A stretch of 64,000 nucleotides of DNA, taken from NCBI RefSeq assembly GCF_023856365.1, contig NC_064548.1, positions 3,757,001-3,821,000 on the forward strand, read 5' to 3'. The notes beneath the pieces are model-generated. The model was not told the DNA's origin. It made no database searches and worked only from the letters and a program-made list of their open reading frames with translations. Below are positions 23,330 to 33,605 of this stretch, piece by piece (position 1 is the first letter of the stretch; the number at the start of each line of letters is the position of its first letter). The stretch comes from Brienomyrus brachyistius (Eukaryota > Chordata > Actinopteri > Osteoglossiformes > Mormyridae). A program made the position numbers and the translations under genes.

Positions 23330-23576
23330 ATGGGTGGTCAATGGCTGAGCTGGCTTCTCATCTGTGTCTGGCTGGTGCAGGGCCGCCGTGGCAGACTGCG
23401 AGATCCGCATACAGAGTTTGCCGTCAAACTCTACCAGGCGCTCGCCGACGTAGACAGGGGCTCCAACCTCATTGTGTCACCCCTCAGCGTCTCCATGGCC
23501 CTGGGGCTCCTGCAGTTTGGGACCAGGGGACGCAGCCTGGCCCAGCTGGAGGAGGCCCTCGGCTACAACGTCAAGG
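23330..23576 (+). CDS. SERPINE3: SERPINE3 coding exon 1 (signal peptide, first helices)
   Basis: Residues 1-82 plus one base. The start is MGGQWLSWLL. An in-frame open stretch upstream lacks a plausible leader and precedes an acceptor at 23226. The exon contains NLIVSPLSVSMALGLLQFG. Donor is GTAAGA at 23577. Confidence 0.92.
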
Positions 23577-26500
23577 GTAAGACCTACCAGCACCACCCCT
23601 GGAAATCAGGCCCCATCATTCAAAACCCTGTATCTACCAAAATCAGACAGTCCAGCATCATTCCAAGTTTCAGTAGAAACACAATGTGATATAAACCTGT
23701 AACTTTTTACCATTTTTTCAGTCCGCACAAGCATAACCTAAGTATCTCTGAAAGTAATCAAATAACGAAAAATGGCAGAAGCATTAAGGTTAGGGCAGGG
23801 TAGGATTGTCATAGTTTGTTGGAGTTTAAACGTATGCCTACAGAAATTAATAGAGTTAATATTATTTCAAAATGAAAAATGTCAGAAAATGATGAAATAA
23901 AAATACAAATAAAATAAAATGTTTTATCCCTTTTAAGCTGTTTTCTGATCATAATGCCTTTAAAATAAATATTTTTATAATATTTCAACATGGATGCCAA
24001 AATATTTCCATATAGAAGTCAAAATGTGCCCTGTTTGTTTACATGAATAACAACATACCACCTCTCAAAGCATGCTGACATCGGTGTCCATACCTCCATA
24101 AGGGTTCGATGATCGATATCCCTCATAGTCCTTTATTTAAAAACAAGCCAAATTGGGCAAACATAGAAGGAAAAAACAATCCCTGTTTCATGACGTCAGT
24201 GATGTCATTTGTGTTTACCCATGGATTTGATGCGTATGGCAGACCCTTAAAATAAAATAAGCCAGCAGGCAAGCTGATTTTAGTTTCGAATTATTGGCAA
24301 CTGTTTTTAGCCAACTGCCCCCAATCATGATGACGAATTGCCCTCCCATTGGCCAGATCTCTTGGACACCCAATAGCCTGGAGCTTCTCAAACATGGAAG
24401 GAATGAACAGCCAATAAAATCTTGAGTTCAATGACATATCACAAGCCCCACCTCTCCTAAAAGGCATACAGTGATCAGTAGCCCTGATCATTACTGGCCA
24501 TGGAGTGGGAGGTGGGCGTGCCAGGAATCACTTTTTAAAAGTAAGGTATTATGCCAGAAATGGAATGCAGAAGAAAAAATTACAATGAAACGCAGATTAA
24601 ACAGAGGTAAGGCATATATTTTACATTTTTAATTACGGTTTGCAAGACTGGGCCAACTAGACATAGTGTGAGAAAATCTGCTGCAAGTGTTACTGAGGGT
24701 GCTGTCTTTGTATCCACTGTGTTTGCTGGGTCACCAGGCCATAAAAAAATCTTTTTAATGCCAAAACAAATCACAAAATCATTTGCAGCACAAAAAAAAA
24801 GTTCAAAGTAAAATCAGTTAAAAACAGTATTTTCTATCCATATAAGTCATACTTTTAGAAATCCCTGTGTAACTTATTAACATTACATCACTGTCAGGAT
24901 TTAAATCAGCCCTTGTTTAAGAATGTAGTACAAGTGGTTCAAGAGTAATAAGCATTATATTTTGGGTGTGTCTTCTTTTTTAATATTTGTAAAATGAGGA
25001 CTGGCTTGTTAAGTTAAAACACACACACACACACACAGAAAAAACTTTCAGGAGCCACAGCCTATCTATGCCTTATATACAGTACTGTGCAAAAGTCTTA
25101 GGCAGTCCAAAGAAATGTTTAAAGCTGTTTATCTGGGTAGCAAGTGTACTTTGGCTTAGAACAAAGAACACAATTTAACATTAGAGCATGTGCAAATTAA
25201 GAGTAACACAATAAAAACTAGTAATAATTTCTTCTGTTTCTAAAAAGTTACTGATATCTAGTTGGATGGCTAGATGAACACCGCTTCAGTTCCCAAACTT
25301 CTCCTCAGGGGCACCTCAGCCGTTCCATGATTTTGTTAAATTTCACCAACAGCTCAATCAAATAATTAAATATATTGGTTTAAAAAGTCAGTGACAGATT
25401 GACTAGCTGTATGAGGTGTGCTAGTGGCCAAGTCATACATACATGGCTGCACTGGACGGCCGCTGCAAATACTAGGATGATTTTAGCAGAGGTTCTGAAA
25501 TGGCTAAGCTGACACACTTTGACAGGCATAATATCATAGTTTTACACCAACACGAGGATAATCTAAACACCAATTTCTTTGCTTGCCTAAGACCTTTGCA
25601 CAGTACTGTATATATATAATGATGAATGTCAAAATCTGGGATATATTAATATGGTAAGCTAACATTCGGAATTCATAGGCAATATGATGAATATAGAAGA
25701 AATGGGCAGGGAAAAGGCATGGAGCCCTGCTGTGTATGGCACTGTGAGGGCCCTTGCTAACTGGCATAGCACTGCAGTGTAGTGCCAGTTCCCATGTCCC
25801 CTGGGTGAAGCATATTTCTGGACATATCTAACATATCATATCTAACCTAAATTTTTGCTGCCCCCAGATATGCATGTACAGGAGCTCCTGCAACATGATT
25901 GGGGGGATGCGGGTAACTCCAGTGGGAGAGTGGCAGTTCGGCTGGCATGTGCCCTGTTCATCCAGCACGGCATATCACTCCTCCCAGACTTTATCCAACA
26001 TGCATCAGCATGGGGCAACAGCAGCTTGGTTCAAACAAGCTTTAATCAGCCGAACCAGACTCCCAGCCAGCTAGAGGAATGGATCCTCAAAAATGCAGAT
26101 GGTGAGCTAGCACTATATGAAACCATTTATGTTTATCAACGCAAAGCTATTAAAATACTTAATATTACACACAGTGATGCACAAGTAACTGGTATAATAA
26201 TGGAAACAATACAGGCTGCATGCAGAATTATTACTTATCTGTGTGTTTTGCTTGTATCTTCTCTTCAGACCAATAATTCAGTCCAGATTAATCTCCAATT
26301 AAGAATGGCCTGTTTAAAATCAGAGCATGCTCAGTATTCTGTCTGGGTACTTCCTGTTTGGGTAAAACAGGAAACCTTAGATACTTCCCTGTGTTGAATT
26401 ATTAAGCAAATTATTATTGGTATTAAAATGAACCTAAAAAGTGCCGATCAGAGTGATGCAAAACAATCAAAATTGCCAAACTTATAAAACATGATCTTTG

Positions 26501-28197
26501 TACAGTCAAGCATTTTGTGGCCAACCACCAAAGAGGATGAAAGAAGCATGTAGAGAGAAGACGACACAAATTAACTGCCAAATATTTGTGTCAAATTAAA
26601 AGGGAGACTTACAGAAACTGTTAGAATCAAATGCCACCATTTTTCAAAATTACAATCTGAACAGAATCTCTGGAAGTACTAGGTGTAGTGTGTTACACAA
26701 CATTGTTAAAATCACAAAGGATGAAACACGACCTCGAGTGAATCAGGTGCACACGTTAAAACACCAAGAATGGGCATTGATCTGTTTCATGACTGAGGTT
26801 ACAAAAAAATTTGGTGCCAGATAAGATGAGAGTGACTCTTGTTGACCAGATGGATGGGCCCATGGATGGACATCTTCTGCCACAAAGGTGGTGGAGGAGT
26901 GATGGTGTGGGCTGCAATTATCAGTGATGAACTTGTAGACTTGCAGATGGTGTAAAAATTAACTACAGGATGTACCGCCAGTTTCTAGAAGATACCTTCT
27001 TCAAACAATGACACAAGAAGAAGTGAGCAACTTTCATAAAGGTTATGACATTCATGCAAGATGATGCCCCTTCCCAAGATATTCACATGATATTCGTGGT
27101 AATCAGTTAATTAGCTCAGGAACCTCACCTGTGTGAAAGTGCCTTGTTGAACCTGGAATCTTCTAGCTTAAAGTGTAGTCCCTTTCCCAATATGATTCTG
27201 CAGTCTTGTAATAGTAATGCAAGAAGTTTTATTTAAAAATTTGCAGAAAATGTGCTCTATCTTATAGCTGGCACTGAGATGGATGTACGATTGCCCATCT
27301 GGAGTGACTCTCCAGAGTGGGCGGGGCCACACATGGCACTGGTGAGCACACTGGCTTTCCGTAGCACCTGGCAGAGGTGCTTTCATCTAGGGGAGGAGCT
27401 GCCCTTCACCTTGGCTGATGGCAGTGTCACTAAGGTTCCCATGATGCACCAGCTCACAGAGGCCCGCTTTGGTAAGCAAATGCATCGCAAGTCTACAGTA
27501 GAAGGATCCCTGTATTACATGGAACTATAGCTACGCTCCAAATAAGTCACCTAAATTCAGCTTTATAATGAGTGAATGAAGTACATAAGGATATACAGTA
27601 TATGAGCCATTCTGGAAAAAAAGAATGTCCTTTGAAGTCTTAAACAAAAACCTACACATTCTGAAAAATGATATGTAGTATATTCTGACCTTGTACTCAT
27701 TAAAGCAGTATGGAAGAGAGATGGATGGATATGTAACATGATATCCTAGGTATAATATATTCTATGCTTTGATGATTCTGTAACAGGAAGAATATGCAAA
27801 ACCTCAGGCTTACAGGGATCTCAGGAAAAAATATTCATCCAACATTTTACACAGCAAACCTAGTACATATCACCCATGTATACAGCTGGATATTTTAATG
27901 CGGTAGTTGAGGTGATAGTGGTTGACAGTGAACTTTCATTGGGTTTGGAACTACTGCTTTGTGTGTGCGCGCGCGTGTGTGTGTGTGTGTGTATGTGTAG
28001 ATTAGGATTACATTTTTCAGGTCCCCACAAAGATCTATGAATGCAATCAAAATACTAAAAATGCCAAAAGTCTTGTATTCTATTTGGTTACTTATGGTTA
28101 AGGTTAGGGCTGGGTAGGGGTTAAGGTCATGTTGGGATTAGAGTTTTCTCCATAGAATTGAGTGGAGTGTCCCCACAAAGACATACAGTAATTGAAA

Positions 28198-28242
<45 letters not shown>

Positions 28243-31200
28243 AGGCCAATTCCATACTCCCATGGACCTGAGGTACACTGTCCTTGAGCTCCCCTATCTG
28301 GGGGGTTACTTTGGTCTTCTGGTGGTTCAGCCCAGTGACAGAAAGATACCCCTGTCCCAACTGGAGACACAGCTCAGTGGACATGCTGTGACCATGTGGC
28401 ACTCCAGCCTGCACAAGATCAAGATGGACATCTTCCTCCCAAGGTGAGCACCACTGTGGAGAGGATAGGAAGGGCAACAGAGTGTCCAGTTCCTGTTCTC
28501 TGACATTAAGGTGCTGTAATACCACACCAGACAAAGAGTGAAATAGTGTGTCACCATTGGCAGGTTCAGGATCCACAGCAGGTCCAGCCTGAGATCAGTG
28601 CTACCCTCACTTGGTGTCTCTGACATCTTCGATCCCGCAGCTGCAGACTTCACAGGGATCTCAGGTAACTTTATCCTGATCTAAAAAAAGCAAAAATCAC
28701 TTGTAAAGGGATCTATTCACAGCAACACTGAGGTAGTCATTGAACTAGTCTGTTACTTGAGCAGCTCAAAAAAGATGGAATTATTTATCCCCAAGGACAT
28801 AAAGTTTGTGCCAAATTGTTTTGCGATGTTATTGGAACAGCTTATACACTGTACTTCTTGCTGTGTCTCCACTCATGTTTTTGTATCAAAACCCCGATAT
28901 CAGTCTCCATTCTCCCCTTTCATCGACTCCCAGGCGTTTCAGCCCTCGAAAACTGAGACTTTTGACAATGCTCTCAGAGCCATATACTTAAGAAAACTCT
29001 GCTTTAGAGTTGCAGTATGGATAAGTGAAAACACAGACACTAAAACCACCCTAATTGAGGTGCTGATCACGCAGCCCATCCCTGGTTTGATATCACTAGT
29101 TACACCCTCTCATTGTCTGATAGTTCACCTGGTCGCTCTACACATAACTAAAGAGTTGAGATGGATGATACCTCTGATTTTCTGTTCCATCTCATTGGAT
29201 CCATTCCCCGGGTTGGTTTCAAAGATACCGATCCCAAAACCAGTATTTATTGTTATAAAATTTGCCACCATAGCGGGAGTGTACTGGTGGATCGATCACC
29301 CAGTTTCCCCAGCCATTAGGGTCTGAGCCCCTGATAGTTTTCCCCTTTCACCTTGGAGCTGGTTTCAATGGTGCATTCCCTGTTGCTGACCTGTATCACG
29401 CTAATAACATGTCTCATAATGTGACGGCTGCATACTTGCAGAAAAAGAAACTAATTTACAGATCACTGGCTCGATGCCTGCATGCTTAATATGGGCTAAT
29501 AGTTATGTCATGTACATTTTCGCTCATTCACTGTGGATGGAAATACTTTTATAAACCATGTCAAATCGCCCGTGTTGAGAGCGAGACTTTTTTTGTTTGA
29601 AACCTCAATTTTTAAATGAAAATGTAGCATTTAGTGTCTTTGACTGTGTTCAAAATTTCCCATCACTCAATATATCGTGAGTAGGCCATTTTGTATTGCT
29701 GTTAAAATTTTCAACTGTAAATGTCATTGACTACATAACATACTACAGAATCGGAGCGAGGTACACCAAAGCATAGTGCGCAAATATCAAGCCTACATCG
29801 GTCGACTTAGGCCATCACATGAGTGTCGGAACAATATATGAGCAACTTTGGCCAGTCTGAGCTGTAACTCGTTGAGCTTAGTCTGAGCTTAAATCGTTGT
29901 TAAGTAGCTTGCTTATGAAATTCTTGCACATGAGCTATAACAACAGTGCCCGGGCTACCACTGCCTTAAAAACTAACAGTTATTTTAATGGATTTTACTG
30001 CTTTTCATAAGTAAAATTAATTCACAATTAATACAGTGTATTGAAGATTAGTATAAACACCATAGTTACAGCTGCAGTCCTCACCATGCTTGCGCACGTG
30101 GATACAGCACAGTCAAGTATGTCGTAAATAAAATAACTTGGGCGAAGATTTGTACAGTAAAGTTTAGTTTTATTTTTATTTTGGCCTTGCAAAGACACAT
30201 GTACTTATTCAGAAATTGCAACTCATTCGTTTATTTATACGACAGGGATAACAGTTATGAATATCCAGTGCGGAAATATGTAGCAGCATAACATCCACCT
30301 AGTGTCCAAAATATATAAGGACTGTTTGCCCTTATCCCCTAATGAGTGTTCTGTGTAGGGAATGCTATAAAGTGAATGAGTAAACAATTGGACATTTCGA
30401 GCACCTCCTTTGTTCGTTGCTTCCTGGAATATGTTTTGAATCTGATGGGTGGGCTTTACAGTACACTGTCAATGATTGTGTGTTGCCAGAGTAACCAATA
30501 GGGAGGTGGTGCCTCATGGTGTATGGTAATGCCGACAGTGCTTGGTTTTAAAGCCTCATTGGTCCCATCACACGCATTTATGTCAAAGATCCATCTTTCT
30601 GGAGCTTTTAGAGAATACATTAGAATTTTAAAACAATTGGATTTAATTTTTCTTAAATTTAAATTAGTACCTGCTTAACACTAGCGGCATCTGGCCACAT
30701 GATTATTTGTGTGAATTTAGGGCTACCCCCTTACGTAACACCTACACTCCTCTTGTTTCCAGCTGAGGAGGGCCTCTATGTGTCTGAGGCTCTGCAGGAG
30801 GCCGTGGTGGACGTCATGGAGAATGGGACCAAGGCAGAGGCGGCCACAGGTACGTACAAGTGATTCTCTCAAACTTCCAGATGTCTATTTACTGACTGTC
30901 ACAGCTCAGACATAGACCTCAGAATCCAGAACCAGCACAGTCTGCGGGCCCTAAGCTCTGCCTTTTCCATGTAAGAGATTTATAGAAAACATTGCACTAC
31001 CTTAATGTTTACAGAGGTGCATCACCTAAACTGCATTAGTCATACATTTTGTAACACATTTTTGTGATATAACTGGCTGATAATTGCACTAAGAGTGTTA
31101 CTTAGGAGACAAGTTCCAAACTAGACTTCACAATAAAACAAACATGAAAAGTATGTCCTCCTGTGCAGCGGTGGTCCTGCTCAAACGGTCACGAGCGCCC

Positions 31201-31546
31201 GTGTTCAAGGCAGACCGACCCTTCCTTTTCCTCCTCAAACAAGTCAGCACAGGTACAATAACGTTTTTTAAATGAAAATGGTTCTCTTAGCAGATTTTAA
31301 TTATAAGTAATGCAAATCCCAAAGCTTGCAGTTTTATCCACACCAGGGAATTGTGACCTGTACTATTAGATTACATGGATACTGTATACAGCACACTGTA
31401 TAAGGCACCCTGGGACAGAAATCTATAGCCGCCTGTTTTCAAGCCTGTTTTTCTTTCCTTATAACCCATGTGTGCAGTGACTGGTACTTTCTCTCCTTAT
31501 GGCAGGGACCATTCTGTTCGTCGGGCGTATGGTGAATCCAGCATAG
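23330..31546 (+). CDS. SERPINE3: SERPINE3, secreted serpin, 8 coding exons
   Basis: Coding exons: 23330-23576, 25868-26101, 27247-27471, 28245-28443, 28564-28664, 30763-30849, 31169-31252, 31506-31546. All are GT-AG with consistent phases, giving 405 aa (human SERPINE3 is about 424). Residues 1-18 form a hydrophobic signal peptide (WLSWLLICVWLVQG). The serpin fold is clear from SNLIVSPLSVSMALGLLQFG, ALVSTLAFRSTW, PMDLRYTVLELPY and the C-terminal VFKADRPFLFLL. The reactive loop spans residues 355-373: hinge ENGTKAEAAT, then AVVLLKR, with predicted P1 Arg371 and P1' Ser372. The family inhibits trypsin-like serine proteases outside the cell. The target here is unknown. Sequons (NSS) occur in exon 2. 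The gene lies between FAM124A and INTS6, as in human 13q14.3, which favours SERPINE3 over SERPINE1 or SERPINE2. A 5' non-coding exon is likely, since a good acceptor (TGATTTACAG) ends at 23226. Confidence 0.92.
25080..25608. mobile_element. Tc1-like MITE
   Basis: The left end CAGTACTGTGCAAAAGTCTT is inverted at the right end as AAGACCTTTGCACAGTACTG. TA dinucleotides flank both ends, the target duplication of Tc1/mariner elements. It is 529 bp, non-coding, in SERPINE3 intron 1. Confidence 0.85.
25868..26101 (+). CDS. SERPINE3: SERPINE3 coding exon 2
   Basis: Residues 83-160. Encodes MHVQELLQHDWGDAGNSSGR through QLEEWILKNAD. This is the serpin region leading to helix F, where LEEWI corresponds to the usual (I/V)N-x-W(V) element. 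Donor is GTGAGC. Confidence 0.9.
26500..27110 (+). pseudogene. Degenerate Tc1-like transposase remnant
   Basis: Fragments in shifting frames resemble a Tc1 transposase: LTAKYLCQIKRET, then GGGGVMVWA-like sequence, then MQDDAP around the second catalytic Asp. Frames are broken by many stops and terminal repeats are not recognisable. It lies in SERPINE3 intron 2. Confidence 0.55.
27247..27471 (+). CDS. SERPINE3: SERPINE3 coding exon 3 (two possible acceptors)
   Basis: Residues 161-235. Contains MALVSTLAFRSTWQRCF, the strand 3A / breach region of serpins. Two in-frame acceptors exist: AG at 27245-27246 (used here) and AG at 27266-27267. The second would remove seven residues (ENVLYLI) and give 398 aa. 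Sequence alone does not decide. Confidence 0.85.
27959..28000. repeat. Alternating purine-pyrimidine (GT/GC)n microsatellite
   Basis: GTGTGTGCGCGCGCGTGTG continuing as (TG)n, in SERPINE3 intron 3 about 240 bp before a second TG tract. Sequence of this kind can adopt Z-DNA. Confidence 0.85.
28202..28240. repeat. (TG)19 tract abutting the SERPINE3 exon 4 acceptor
   Basis: A 39-nt uninterrupted TG run followed directly by TCCAG-type acceptor sequence (28241-28244). It occupies the place of the polypyrimidine tract. Confidence 0.95.
28245..28443 (+). CDS. SERPINE3: SERPINE3 coding exon 4
   Basis: Residues 236-301 plus two bases. Encodes FHTPMDLRYTVLELPYLGG, the conserved B-sheet segment. The acceptor is TGTGTCCAG directly after a (TG)19 tract with no conventional polypyrimidine tract. 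Donor is GTGAGC. Confidence 0.9.
28564..28664 (+). CDS. SERPINE3: SERPINE3 coding exon 5
   Basis: Residues 302-335. Encodes RFRIHSRSSLRSVLPSLGVS and DIFDPAAADFTGIS, the highly conserved serpin L-x-x-x-L-x-x-LG-(I/V)-x-D-x-F motif. Phases 2 and 1 fit both neighbours. Confidence 0.93.
28665..30762 (+). other. SERPINE3: SERPINE3 intron 5, unclassified
   Basis: About 2.1 kb. A 189-codon plus-strand ORF lies at 28757-29326 (with runs such as HCLIVHLVALHITKEL). I do not recognise it as any protein family. It has no neighbouring features that support expression. The rest is AT-rich without identifiable repeats. Confidence 0.4.
30763..30849 (+). CDS. SERPINE3: SERPINE3 coding exon 6 (hinge of reactive loop)
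   Basis: Residues 336-364. LYVSEALQEAVVDVMENGTK matches the serpin L-x-V-S-x-(A/V)-x-(H/Q)-x-x-x-x-x-(V/N)-E-E-G-T region. It ends after AEAAT, inside the reactive loop, with the P7 codon split by the intron. Confidence 0.92.
31169..31252 (+). CDS. SERPINE3: SERPINE3 coding exon 7 (scissile bond)
   Basis: Residues 365-392. AVVLLKRSRAPVF carries the predicted P1-P1' Arg-Ser pair, followed by ADRPFLFLL, the signature serpin C-terminal strand. Donor is GTACAA. Confidence 0.92.
31506..31546 (+). CDS. SERPINE3: SERPINE3 coding exon 8 and stop
   Basis: Residues 393-405, stop TAG at 31544-31546. Encodes GTILFVGRMVNPA, the usual serpin (I)LF-x-G-(R/K)-(V/M)-x-x-P terminus. Confidence 0.93.
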
Positions 31547-31830
31547 CAGAAACTGTGACAGCAATAGTCACAATAACGTGAAACCACAGATATTCAGTCT
31601 GACGTGCACTGAATCAGTTACAGCAATGTTTCCCAACCTGGTTCTCGGGGATGCCCAAACAGTCCACATTTTTGCTCCCTCCCAGCTCCTGATGACAAAA
31701 GTCTGGAATTGGGAGCAAAAACGTGGACTGTCTGTGGGTCCTTGAAGACTGAGTTGGGAAACACCGAGTCAGTGTGATAACAGCTATGTAAATATTTGTG
31801 AATAAAATTATAATACCTGTTTTTCATTTT
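31547..31830 (+). terminator. SERPINE3: SERPINE3 3'UTR, hairpin repeat and polyA signal
   Basis: AATAAA lies at 31801-31806. Before it, about 31621-31772 is a palindromic repeat: TGTTTCCCAACCTGG and TTTTTGCTCCC on the left are inverted as GGGAGCAAAAACGTGGACTG and GAGTTGGGAAACACC on the right. It looks like a short hAT-type MITE and would fold into a long hairpin in the transcript. Confidence 0.55.
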
Positions 31831-32520
31831 TATTCTTATTTGAGGGATTATGACTAAGCACACACAACCTAAGAAACAGATTGCAATGTTCAACTTATTT
31901 TGAGAGTTGTAGCTATTTTATTTTTCAGCTTCCACTACTGAGGGCTGTACTGAAAAGTGGGTTTACTGTCTAAGTGAGGTTACTTTGAGACTTACTTCTG
32001 AGTTTTTGGCACTACGAATCATAGCTCATTTTAAAATGGGGTATATTGCTACAGTATTTTACGCTGCATGACTAACCTGCTACAAGAGAATCTGACTTTT
32101 AGCTTAAGAGAGGCATATGTCCTGCCCCTTCACCAAAAATGTAGGTAGAAACTTGCAAAAAATTGATATAAGAGCCACCCTTTAGCTAAGGATTTGGAAT
32201 TGGTGATACCACTGATTTATCCTGATACTGATATTCGGTGTCAGTCCCTTTACAGCCCCTTGTCAGCTGGGCAGGGGTGCTGTCGATAAAGTTTGCTGAG
32301 CAAGATGGGCAATGCCTACCTCCTACATATCAATAGGCAACTCTTAGTTTGAATCATTAGTTAACAATTATGTGAACATGCACAGACAAATCCCCATTCA
32401 ACTTACTGGGCTGATAACCACCATCGTAGCACCATTTCAGGGTTTGTTAACCTGGTTCCAGCAAGTTAACTTTGGGTATATAAAACTCACTTTGTATTAC
32501 ACTCAAAAAATCTTAAGAGC

Positions 32521-32812
32521 AAAACATCCATCATCCATCCATCCACCCATTCTCTGCTGCTCATGCAGTTTGGGGACTTGGGGGCAGCAATCATCCCTCA
32601 CCCCAGCCACCTCCTCCAGCTCCTCTGGAGGGATACCAAGGCTTTCCAGGGCAGCTGAGAGAAGTGATTTCTCCACTATATCCTGGGTCTCCCCCCTCGT
32701 TCGACATGCCCAAAACACCCCCCCAGGAAGGCTTCCGGGCCAGATGGCGGAACCAGCAGCTGGTTAGTATCCAGGTGGAAGAGCAGTGGCTCTACTTTGA
32801 GCTCCTTTCTCC
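32521..32812 (-). pseudogene. 3' end of an old Rex3-like LINE, minus strand
   Basis: Reverse-complement reading gives the C-terminal region (VEPLL..., then IPPEELEEVAG) and ends in a CATC/ATCC repeat at 32521-32545, the complement of the GATG tail. It is strongly diverged from the copy at 35407-38530. It is possibly the other half of the remnant at 39190-40290. Confidence 0.75.
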
Positions 32813-33605
32813 TCAAAATTCTACACACAACACCCCATAATGACAACGTGGAAAAAGCTTACTTGAGATTTTTGCAAATTTATTAAAAATAAAAAAACTG
32901 AGATATCACATGTACATAAATATTCACAGCCTTTGCTCGATACTTTGTTGATGCACCTGTGGCAGCAATTACAGCCTCATGTCTTTTTGAATATGATGTC
33001 ACAAGCTTGGCACACCTATCCTTGGGCAGTTTCACCCATTCCTCTTTGCAGCACTTCTCAAGCTCCATCAGGTTGGATGGGCAGCGTCGGTGCTCAGCTA
33101 TTATAAGATCTCTCCATAGATGTTCAATCGGATTCAAGTCTGGGCTCTGGCTGGGCCACACAAGGATATTTACAGGGTTCTCCTGAAGCCGCTCCTTTGA
33201 TATCTTGGCTGTGTGCTTAGGGTCGTCGTCCTGCTGAAAGATGAACCGTCGCCCCAGTCTGAGGTCAAGAGAGCTCTGGAGGAGGTTTTCCCATCCAGGA
33301 TGTCTCTGTACATTGCTGCAGTCATCTTTCCCTTTATCCTGACTAGTCTCCCAGTTCCTGCCACTGAAAAACTTCCCCACAGCATGATGCTGCCACCACC
33401 ATGCTTCACTGTACGGATGGTATTGGCCTGGTGATGAGCAGTGCCTGGTTCCCTCCAAACGTCACGCCTGGCATCCACACCAAAGAGGTCAATCTCTGTC
33501 TCATCAGACCAGAGAATATTGTTTCTTATGGTCTGAGGGTCCTTCAGGTGCCTTTGGGCAAACTCCAGGCGGGCTGCCGTGTGCCTTTTACTAAGGAGCG
33601 GCTTC
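32812..33605 (-). pseudogene. Tc1-like transposase pseudogene, truncated
   Basis: Minus-strand transposase in two frames: first HGGGSIMLWGSF-type sequence (about 33480-33290), then FQQDDDPKHTAK and WPSQSPDLNPIEHLW (33240-32883). These are the DDE-family second-Asp and third-acid regions. A frameshift lies near 33240-33290. The N-terminal DNA-binding part is absent: the element stops at about 33605, where L1-like sequence begins. No complete terminal repeat is seen. Confidence 0.85.

Noticed and set aside
23330..31546. SERPINE1 or SERPINE2 as identity of the serpin
   Set aside because: The Arg-Ser site resembles SERPINE2, but the neighbours (FAM124A, INTS6, WDFY2) are those of SERPINE3, and the helix F region differs from SERPINE2.
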